Both the position numbers and the translations under genes were made by a program. From Bradyrhizobium xenonodulans (GTDB lineage: Bacteria > Pseudomonadota > Alphaproteobacteria > Rhizobiales > Xanthobacteraceae): a stretch of DNA of 64,000 bases. Below are positions 24,112 to 30,565 of this stretch, in pieces. Location: positions 5,238,501-5,302,500 of the forward strand of contig NZ_CP089391.1 in assembly GCF_027594865.1 (NCBI RefSeq). Direction: 5' to 3'. The notes under the pieces are model-generated. The model worked only from the letters and a program-made list of their open reading frames with translations, ran no database searches and was not told where the DNA came from. Within the stretch, counting starts at the first letter, position 1. Each line of letters begins with the position of its first letter.

Positions 24112-25236
24112 ATGCCAGGCGTTCGTTGGGTGAGGATTGTTGGGGTGGCCTGCGCCGCGCTGTCAGCGCTGGCGCTCTCGGTCACGTCGGCAAGCGCGAC
24201 ATCGCGCATCAAGGACCTCGCCAACATCGAGGGCGTGCGGCAGAACCAGCTCATCGGCTACGGCCTCGTCGTCGGCCTCAACGGCACCGGCGATACGCTC
24301 AACAACATCCCCTTCACCAAGCAGTCGCTGCAAGCGATGCTCGAGCGCATGGGCGTCAACATCCGCGGCGCCACCATCCGCACCGGCAACGTCGCCGCCG
24401 TGATGGTGACGGGCAATCTGCCAGCCTTCGCCACCCAGGGCACCCGCATGGACGTCACCGTCTCCGCGCTCGGCGATGCCAAGGATCTGCGCGGTGGCAC
24501 CCTGCTGGTCACCCCCCTGCTCGGCGCCGACGGCAACGTCTACGCGGTCGGACAAGGCTCGCTCGCGATCTCGGGTTTTCAGGCCGAGGGCGAAGCTGCG
24601 AAGATCGTGCGCGGTGTTCCGACCGTCGGCCGCATCGTCAACGGCGCCATCATCGAGCGCGAGATCGAGTTCGCGCTGAACCGGCTTCCGAACGTGCGGC
24701 TGGCACTGCGCAACGCCGACTTCACCACGGCCAAGCGGATTGCGGCCGCGATCAACGACTATCTCGGCGTCAAGACCGCCGAGCCGATCGATCCCTCGAC
24801 GGTGCAGCTTTCGATCCCGCCGGAGTTCAAGGGTAACGTCGTTGCCTTTCTCACCGAGATCGAGCAGCTCCAGGTCGATCCCGATCTCGCGGCGAAGATC
24901 GTCATCGACGAGCGCAGCGGCATCATCGTGATGGGTCGCGACGTCCGCGTCGCCACCGTCGCGGTCGCGCAAGGCAACCTCACCGTCACGATCTCGGAAA
25001 GCCCGCAGGTCAGCCAGCCCAACCCGCTATCGCGGGGGCGCACCGTGGTTACGCCGCGCACCGGCGTCAGCGTCACCGAAGACGGCAAGAAGTTCGCCGT
25101 CGTCAAGGACGGCGTCTCGCTTCAGCAGCTCGTCGACGGCCTCAACGGCCTCGGCATTGGCCCGCGCGATCTCATCAGCATCCTCCAGGCGATCAAGGCC
25201 GCCGGCGCGATCGAAGCCGACATCGAGGTGATGTGA
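24112..25236 (+). CDS. flgI: FlgI, P-ring protein
   Basis: FlgI forms the periplasmic P ring. The 374-residue product has normal length, a signal peptide (GVACAALSALALSVTSASAT, about residues 10-29) and diagnostic segments: RIKDLANIEGVRQNQLIGYG, LVVGLNGTGDT, GATIRTGNVAAVMVTGNLPA and PRDLISILQAIKAAGAIEAD at the C-terminus. The start is the ATG at 24112. Its stop TGA overlaps the next start by one base. Confidence 0.97.
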   Translation: MPGVRWVRIVGVACAALSALALSVTSASATSRIKDLANIEGVRQNQLIGYGLVVGLNGTGDTLNNIPFTKQSLQAMLERMGVNIRGATIRTGNVAAVMVTGNLPAFATQGTRMDVTVSALGDAKDLRGGTLLVTPLLGADGNVYAVGQGSLAISGFQAEGEAAKIVRGVPTVGRIVNGAIIEREIEFALNRLPNVRLALRNADFTTAKRIAAAINDYLGVKTAEPIDPSTVQLSIPPEFKGNVVAFLTEIEQLQVDPDLAAKIVIDERSGIIVMGRDVRVATVAVAQGNLTVTISESPQVSQPNPLSRGRTVVTPRTGVSVTEDGKKFAVVKDGVSLQQLVDGLNGLGIGPRDLISILQAIKAAGAIEADIEVM

Positions 25237-25604
25237 TGCAGGCCGGCACGATCAACACCCCGCGCGTCGCCACCTCCTCCGCCTTCTCGGTCGAGAGCCG
25301 CAACGGCCGCCCCGACTTCGAGCTCGCGAGCGCCCTGCAAAAGGTCTCGCCGCAGCAGCAGGCCAAGGCGCAGAAGACCGCGACCGATTTCGAGGCGATG
25401 TTCCTCAACAGCATGTTCTCGCAGATGACGTCTAGCCTGAAGGGCGAAGGCCCGTTCGGCGACACGCCCGGCACCGGCGTGTGGCGCTCGATGCTCACCG
25501 AGCAATATTCCAAGAACTTCGCCCAGGCCGGCGGCGTCGGCGTCGCCACCGAAGTCTACCGCACCCTGATCATGCAGCAGGCGAAAACGATCCGCACGGC
25601 ATAA
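25236..25604 (+). CDS. FlgJ N-terminal-like rod-binding protein
   Basis: A 122-residue protein with the rod-binding domain of FlgJ: QKTATDFEAMFLNSMFSQMT near residue 48, FGDTPGTGVWRSMLTEQYSK, and AGGVGVATEVYRTLIMQQAK. The muramidase domain of enterobacterial FlgJ is absent, as is usual in alphaproteobacteria. It is expected to cap or scaffold rod growth in the periplasm. The start ATG overlaps the flgI TGA (TGATG), so the genes are coupled. Confidence 0.88.
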   Translation: MQAGTINTPRVATSSAFSVESRNGRPDFELASALQKVSPQQQAKAQKTATDFEAMFLNSMFSQMTSSLKGEGPFGDTPGTGVWRSMLTEQYSKNFAQAGGVGVATEVYRTLIMQQAKTIRTA

Positions 25605-25615
25605 GGTCAACCGAG

Positions 25616-26113
25616 ATGAACCACTTCAACGCCTCACGTCAGCCGATGCAAGCGCAACGCCAGAACACCGCGCCCGGCAGTGCCGAGGCGCGCAAGGTCG
25701 CCGAGCAGCTCATGGATGCGATGAGCGCGCTGCTCGGGCTGATCGAGCGCGAGACCGAGCTCGTTCGTGCCGGCAAGGTCCGCGAGGCCGTGACGCTCGA
25801 GGGCAAGAAGCAGGAGCTGTCGAGGAACTATGTCGTCGCCGTCAGCGAGTTGAAGGCGAACCAGGCCCAGCTCGCGAAATCCGCGCCCGAGCTGCTCTCG
25901 ACGCTGCATCGGCACCACGACGCGTTCCGCGCGATGCTCCAGGTCAACCTCACCGTGCTTGCGACCGCACACGCGGTCTCCGAGAGCGTCGTGCGCGGCG
26001 TCAACGCCGAGATCCAGAAGCGCAACGTGCCGAACACCTATACGGCTGCCGGTCGCCGCGCGGCGCCAGGACCGCGCCACATCACCCCGCTCGCGGTCAG
26101 CCGCTCGCTCTGA
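25616..26113 (+). CDS. FlgN-like flagellar chaperone
   Basis: A 165-residue helical protein. LMDAMSALLGLIERETELVR and AGKVREAVTLEGKKQELSRN resemble the FlgN fold, the chaperone for FlgK and FlgL. The ATG at 25616 follows the previous stop by 11 nt; longer upstream frames are only readings across the rod-binding gene. It completes the flgI operon. FlgN family assignment rests on pattern and context, not on strong motifs. Confidence 0.75.
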   Translation: MNHFNASRQPMQAQRQNTAPGSAEARKVAEQLMDAMSALLGLIERETELVRAGKVREAVTLEGKKQELSRNYVVAVSELKANQAQLAKSAPELLSTLHRHHDAFRAMLQVNLTVLATAHAVSESVVRGVNAEIQKRNVPNTYTAAGRRAAPGPRHITPLAVSRSL

Positions 26114-26147
26114 GCACGCGAAAACTGCATTCAATTTTACGAAAAAT

Positions 26148-26169
26148 CGCGCGGCGATGTCGTCGCGCG
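26148..26169 (+). terminator. Hairpin after the FlgN-like gene
   Basis: CGCGCGGCG (26148-26156) pairs with CGTCGCGCG (26161-26169), with one G-T pair and a 4-nt loop, 34 nt after the stop. The following bases (GTTAGTCACGTTTCC) are only moderately T-rich. Confidence 0.45.
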
Positions 26170-26272
26170 GTTAGTCACGTTTCCTTACCGGGTCTTCAGT
26201 CCTGGTGTTCCATGGTTGCGTATTGAGAGGGGTTGGGATTTGACTCACGACTAGGCAACCAGGAGGCTGCCC

Positions 26273-26632
26273 ATGAGTACAGATTTCAGCATCAGGCCGG
26301 TGGGGATCCCGGCCCCCGCGCAGATCGTGACGACGTCGAATTCGGCGGCGAACGAGGCCGTGCAAACTGATTTGCCGGTGAGCCAGACGGTCGCCGCGGG
26401 CGATACCAGCGCGCCCGTGCGCAACGATTTGCCGAACCACGAAAACGTCTCGCGCCAGGTCGTGTTCGACCAGGCGGCCGCATCCTTCGTGTTCCAGGTC
26501 GTCAACGACAGGACCGACGCGGTGGTCAATCAGTTCCCCGACGAAGCCATGCTGCGCCGGCGGGCCTATTTCCATGCAGAGGATCTGAAGTCCCAGCCCT
26601 CGCGCCCGCTCAGCACGGACGTCAGCGCCTGA
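26273..26632 (+). CDS. FlaG-like small flagellar protein
   Basis: A 119-residue protein. The C-terminal half (VVFDQAAASFVFQVVNDRTD, then AVVNQFPDEAMLRRRAYFH) has the FlaG pattern: a strand pair followed by a helix with F-P-D/P-E-E. FlaG affects filament length or export in other bacteria, by an unsettled mechanism. An AGGAGG ribosome site precedes the start. It converges with the flaF operon, with 3 nt between the stops, and sits close to the flagellins. Confidence 0.65.
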   Translation: MSTDFSIRPVGIPAPAQIVTTSNSAANEAVQTDLPVSQTVAAGDTSAPVRNDLPNHENVSRQVVFDQAAASFVFQVVNDRTDAVVNQFPDEAMLRRRAYFHAEDLKSQPSRPLSTDVSA

Positions 26633-26635
26633 CGC

Positions 26636-27001
26636 TCACGTCGCGCGCGTGGCGACGGCGGTGTCGAGATAGGTCGAGCCGGTCGCGGGATCGGTGACGA
26701 CGTTCTTGACCTGGGCCTGGCCGGCACCGGTCAGGGTGAACTTCGTATTGCCGAACTTGAACGAGGAGTCCTTGATCAGCACCTGCTGGTACTGGGACGT
26801 CGCGCCGCTCTCGTAGTGCACCTGGGCGCGAAAGCCGTCGACCTGCGAGATGCTGATCGAGAACTTCTTGCCGTCGGAATACTTGCCGCTCCACGAGCCC
26901 TGGTAGAGCGTCGGGTCGACCGCGACGTATTTGGTCTTGCTCGGCACCGACAGCCCGGCCGCCTTGTACGAGCTCGACAGGATGCTCAGGACGTCGGCCA
27001 C
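26636..27001 (-). CDS. Unknown small protein encoded beside flaF
   Basis: I do not recognise this 121-residue protein. It has no signal peptide or membrane helix. After a short helix (MADVLSILSSSYKAAGLSVP) it is a run of alternating strands (WSGKYSDGKKFSISISQVDG; AQVHYESGATSQYQQVLIKD; SSFKFGNTKFTLTGAGQAQV), suggesting a small beta barrel or sandwich. It is 14 nt downstream of flaF and likely co-transcribed, so a role in filament formation is plausible. The N-terminal helix would suit a type III export signal. Confidence 0.78.
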   Translation of the reverse strand: MADVLSILSSSYKAAGLSVPSKTKYVAVDPTLYQGSWSGKYSDGKKFSISISQVDGFRAQVHYESGATSQYQQVLIKDSSFKFGNTKFTLTGAGQAQVKNVVTDPATGSTYLDTAVATRAT

Positions 27002-27015
27002 GGCGCGGCTCCCGC

Positions 27016-27384
27016 TTACGACCTGCCGGACAGGCCGGCAGCAATGTTGCGGTTGATCTCGATCAGCGGACGGAAGTGATCGAACTGCGGGGCGAGCTGC
27101 AGCGCAGCGGTCTGGCTCAGCACGAACACGCTGATGTTGGCGATCTTCTGCCGGACGTCGAGCGGCTGCGGATTGGTGTCGCGCATCGCCTCGCTCAGGA
27201 AGATCGTCCAGAGCTTGCGGTTGAACATCAGGGCCTGCATGGTCTGCTCGCTGAGCGGATCGGCGCTGTTCATCGCGTCCTGGAGCTTGTTGGCCGCCTT
27301 CAGCAGCGTCTGCGCTTCAACGTCACGAGGAGACGCAGTGGCCGTGGCTACACGCGCATAGGCTGAAGCAGCAGAACTCGACAT
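27016..27384 (-). CDS. flaF: FlaF, flagellin synthesis regulator
   Basis: FlaF, with FlbT, controls flagellin translation and secretion in alphaproteobacteria. The 122-residue product matches family length and pattern: SAYARVATATASPRDVEAQT, LLKAANKLQDAM, and MFNRKLWTIFLSEAMRDTNP with ISVFVLSQTAAL. It lies downstream of flagellin 1, after that gene's terminator, with a 284-nt gap carrying its own promoter region. Confidence 0.93.
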   Translation of the reverse strand: MSSSAASAYARVATATASPRDVEAQTLLKAANKLQDAMNSADPLSEQTMQALMFNRKLWTIFLSEAMRDTNPQPLDVRQKIANISVFVLSQTAALQLAPQFDHFRPLIEINRNIAAGLSGRS

Positions 27385-27456
27385 TGATCACCCTGGAGGT
27401 TACCTCGCCCGTTGCACAGGCTTAAGGATTTGTTTCCCAACCCTAGGCAGCACCGC

Positions 27457-27471
27457 TTAAGATTTGCTTAC
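27457..27471. promoter_or_regulatory. Degenerate CtrA-like box before flaF
   Basis: TTAAGATTTGCTTAC is one base from TTAA-N7-TTAA, and a second weaker copy, TTAAGGATTTGTTTC, is at 27422-27436. They lie 37-87 nt upstream of flaF. The duplication makes a real site more likely than either alone. Confidence 0.45.
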
Positions 27472-27620
27472 GTGAGTGATTGGAAGCACTCCGGACAAAT
27501 ACGGGCCGCAGAGTTCTTCCTCGCCGCAAGGTTAGATGCGTGCGTGCACGCTGTAAACTTGCTTCGTATCGCCACGTCGATTGCGGCTAATCTTGTCTTA
27601 GCGATCTTCCTCAAAACAAC

Positions 27621-27640
27621 GGCGGGGCATTAGCCCCGCC
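27621..27640 (-). terminator. Terminator of flagellin 1
   Basis: GGCGGGGC (27621-27628) and GCCCCGCC (27633-27640) form an exact 8-bp stem with a 4-nt loop, 28 nt beyond the flagellin 1 stop on the leftward strand, followed by GTTGTTTTGAGG. Confidence 0.88.
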
Positions 27641-27668
27641 GCGATATCTCGACGAGCGAGCTTCCGGA

Positions 27669-30305
27669 TTAGCGGAGCAGCTGCAGCACGCTCTGCTGCG
27701 ACTGGTTGGCCAGCGACAGCGCGGACACCGCGATCGACTGGCGAGTCGACAGCGCCTGGCTGTTGGCCGCTTCCTCGTTGGTGTCGGCCAGCGTCAGGTT
27801 GGACGAGCCGGTCTGCAGCACGTTGATCAGGTTCTTGGAGAAGTCCTGGCGCACCTGCACGATCGAAAGGTTGGAACCGAGCGCGGAGGCCTGCGAGCGC
27901 AACGTGCTGGAGGCCGCGTTGAGGCTGGTCAGCACCCTGTTGGTCGCGCCGTTGTCGATGAAGTCGGTGCCGCTGACGAGGCTGCTGAGGCCGAGACCCG
28001 CGGCGTTGAAGACCACGCCGTTGATACCGAGCGTCGAGCTGCCGGTTTCGTTGAAGACGAGCTTCAGCGTGTCGCCGTTGAGCAGGTTGACGCCGTTGAA
28101 GGACGCGTCCTGCGACGTCGTGTCGATCTGCTGCAGAATGTTGTTGAACTGGTTGACGAGGTTCGCGCGCGCCGTCTGCGCGACCGGATCCTCGACCGGC
28201 GGCTGGGCCGTCGAGAACGTCAACGTGCCGGTGATCGTGCCGCCGATCGCGCCGCCGGCGGTCAGGGACCCCAGCGTCGAGGACGCGAATTCGTTGACGG
28301 TGGTGACCGTGAGCACGCCGTTGGCGTCGATCGTGGCCGTCAAGTGGTTCGCTTGCAGCGCGACGTTCAGCTGGTTCAGCGTCTTGACCGTACCATTGGT
28401 GCCGTCGCCGAAGGTCACGTTCACCGGCGTACCGCCGTTGAAGGCGGTGAAGGTCAGGGTCTTGCCGCTGATACCGCCGACGCCCGAATTGCGGGACGCG
28501 GTGAAGGCCGAGGCCGTGCCGGTGTTACCGGCGAGGCCGAGAACGGGGAGCGCATTGCCGGTGCTGGTGATCGCGAGGTCGGCATTGATGCCGGTCGAGA
28601 TCTTCAGCGCTCCGCTCGGCGCGATGGTGGAATTGGTCTGGCCGGCCGCGGTTGCCAGGGTGCCGCTGCCATTGCCGTTGAGGGTGAAGGTCTGCACGCC
28701 GGTCGCGAAGTCGATCGCCTTCAGGACGTCGGCGACGCTTCCCTGCTGGAGATAGACGGTGGAGTTGCCGTTGCCGTCGGTCACGACGTTGCCGGACACG
28801 CCGAGCGTGGATCCGACGGAGGCCGCGGTCGGTGTCGGTGCATCCTTGAAGGTGATGACCTTGCCGTCGACATTCAGGGTCGAGCCCGACTGCACCAGCG
28901 AAGCAAGGCTGGTCGGTCCGGTGACGCGGGGGGCGGTGATGCTGACGGTGCCGCCGCCGCTCGATGTCGTCAGACCGAAGCTCTTGAGCAGGTCGGCCTT
29001 GCCGGACAGGCTGAGGTCGGAGCCCGTCGACGATTTGAGCGTAGTGACGCCCGCCGCGATGCTCGACAGGGTCTGGCCGGCATTGGCCGTGACGGTGCCG
29101 CCGTTGTTGTAGGCAACGCCGCTGGCGAGGTCGATCGCGCCGAGGACGTCGTTGACGGTGACGGCGGTCGAGGTCGTGCTGGCGCCGAGATAGATGGTCG
29201 AATTGCCCGAGCCGTCGGTGACGACGTTGCTGCCGACCTGCGATGATCCCGCGGGCAGGCTGGCCGGAAGGGCCGAGGTCTTGAACGTGATGGACTTGCC
29301 GTTCACGGTGAAGGTGTCGCCATCGGCATAGGGCGAGGACGTCGCCAGGGAACCGGTCGCGCCGAACAACGTGGTTGTTCCGCTGATGCTGCCGGCGGCA
29401 ATCGGCGCCGTGGTGCGCGTGGCAGTGTTCGAAGTCGTCAAGCCGAGCTTTGCGAGGGTGCCGGCCGACGTATCGGTCAAGGCAATATTCGCATTCAGAC
29501 CGGTGTTCAGAACAAGTGCACCGCTACCGTTCACACTGGATGCGTTGGTCGTGTTGCCCGTGATCGCATCGACGGTTGAAAGCAGGTTGCCGACCGTCTG
29601 GTCGATACCGATCGTGTAATTGCCGTTGGCATCCACAGCAGCGGCGCCGGATGCCGTGAAGGTAATCGTCTTGCCGTTCACGGCAAACGCATTGCCCGCA
29701 GTCAAGGCACCGCCGTTGGCCGTGCTCAACACCGTTGCAGAAGTGGTGGCCGCGTTGATGACCGAGCCAGTGGTGGCTGCGTTGACGTAGGTCGTGCCCG
29801 TCGCCGCGGCGCCGGCCAGGGTGCCGGGGGTGCCGCCGAGCGTGGTCGTGAGGGTCGCTGCGGTCGTGCCGCCGACCGTGCCGTTGTACAGCACGTTGCT
29901 GGAGGCAATTGCGCTCGTGAAGCTGGTGGTGCCGCGCAGGTCAGCGGGCGTCGCACCCGGGATCGTGGTCGAGACGTTCGACTTGGTCGAGTAGCCGACG
30001 GTGGTCTGGAGCGCCTGGTTGGCGATCGATTTCGCGCTGTCGATCAGCTTCTGCAGCGAGGTGATGCCGGTATTGGCGGCCTGCAGCACCTGCACGCCGT
30101 TGTTGATACCGTCGAGAAGGTTGCTGATGTCGCTGGCGCGGTTGTCCAGCCCCTGCGCCGTGAAGAAGTTGGTGGGGTTGTCGAGGGCCGTGTTGACCTT
30201 CTTGCCCGTCGCCAGGCGCTGCTGCGTCGTGGCCAGGAGATCGGCCGTCGACTGGAGCGACAACAGGTTCTGACGAACCGAGGCCGAAAGAACGATGTTG
30301 GACAT
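27669..30305 (-). CDS. fliC: Flagellin 1 (giant flagellin)
   Basis: Filament subunit of 878 residues, far longer than the roughly 270-500 of common flagellins. The D0/D1 ends are canonical: MSNIVLSASVRQNLLSLQST and LQRLATGKKV-type sequence with NPTNFFTAQGLDNRASDISN at the N-terminus; SNLTLADTNEEAANSQALST and SALSLANQSQQSVLQLLR at the C-terminus. Between residues about 170 and 700 lie four related beta modules, each with a DG/VNGK-xITF strand (FAVNGKTITF; FTVNGKSITF; LNVDGKVITF; ISGKTLTF), matching the DUF1522/flagellin-IN type. Three CtrA-type boxes precede it. It is a tandem duplicate of flagellin 2. Confidence 0.95.
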   Translation of the reverse strand: MSNIVLSASVRQNLLSLQSTADLLATTQQRLATGKKVNTALDNPTNFFTAQGLDNRASDISNLLDGINNGVQVLQAANTGITSLQKLIDSAKSIANQALQTTVGYSTKSNVSTTIPGATPADLRGTTSFTSAIASSNVLYNGTVGGTTAATLTTTLGGTPGTLAGAAATGTTYVNAATTGSVINAATTSATVLSTANGGALTAGNAFAVNGKTITFTASGAAAVDANGNYTIGIDQTVGNLLSTVDAITGNTTNASSVNGSGALVLNTGLNANIALTDTSAGTLAKLGLTTSNTATRTTAPIAAGSISGTTTLFGATGSLATSSPYADGDTFTVNGKSITFKTSALPASLPAGSSQVGSNVVTDGSGNSTIYLGASTTSTAVTVNDVLGAIDLASGVAYNNGGTVTANAGQTLSSIAAGVTTLKSSTGSDLSLSGKADLLKSFGLTTSSGGGTVSITAPRVTGPTSLASLVQSGSTLNVDGKVITFKDAPTPTAASVGSTLGVSGNVVTDGNGNSTVYLQQGSVADVLKAIDFATGVQTFTLNGNGSGTLATAAGQTNSTIAPSGALKISTGINADLAITSTGNALPVLGLAGNTGTASAFTASRNSGVGGISGKTLTFTAFNGGTPVNVTFGDGTNGTVKTLNQLNVALQANHLTATIDANGVLTVTTVNEFASSTLGSLTAGGAIGGTITGTLTFSTAQPPVEDPVAQTARANLVNQFNNILQQIDTTSQDASFNGVNLLNGDTLKLVFNETGSSTLGINGVVFNAAGLGLSSLVSGTDFIDNGATNRVLTSLNAASSTLRSQASALGSNLSIVQVRQDFSKNLINVLQTGSSNLTLADTNEEAANSQALSTRQSIAVSALSLANQSQQSVLQLLR

Positions 30306-30395
30306 TGCGGGTCTTCCTCTTGAAGCGACACCGGATACGAATCAGGGCTCGCCGAGTTCCAGAACGAGCTTTTGTCCAGTTGTAGGGGGTCTCCT

Positions 30396-30445
30396 TTAAA
30401 GTATGGTTAACGCCGGCTTAAGCGGTACGGTTAACGGAGGGTTAA
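30396..30445. promoter_or_regulatory. Array of CtrA-type half-sites before flagellin 1
   Basis: TTAA occurs at 30396, 30407, 30418, 30431 and 30442. Successive spacings of 11, 11, 13 and 11 nt produce three perfect TTAA-N7-TTAA boxes (30396-30410, 30407-30421, 30431-30445), the first two sharing a half-site. The array lies 90 nt upstream of the start. A weak sigma-54-like sequence (TGGAAC with GC at the right spacing) is at 30347-30361. Confidence 0.8.
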
Positions 30446-30512
30446 CGCTGCGCCCGGCCCTGGATCGGGGACGAAACGCCCTCTCCCTGCGAGCTCCCCG
30501 CCCAAAAGAAAA

Positions 30513-30536
30513 GCGGCGGGGCCGAAGCCCCGCCGC
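30513..30536 (-). terminator. Terminator of flagellin 2
   Basis: GCGGCGGGGC (30513-30522) pairs exactly with GCCCCGCCGC (30527-30536) around CGAA, 29 nt after the flagellin 2 stop on the leftward strand, followed by TTTTCTTTTGGG. It insulates flagellin 1 from flagellin 2. Confidence 0.9.
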
Positions 30537-30565
30537 CATATCTGTTAGGTGATTGCTGCCGCGGA

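Noticed and set aside
30347..30361. Sigma-54-like element (TGGAAC, GC at right distance) before flagellin 1
   Set aside because: Only the GG and GC and a few other bases match, and the homologous position before flagellin 2 has none. Mentioned with the CtrA array but not called as a promoter.
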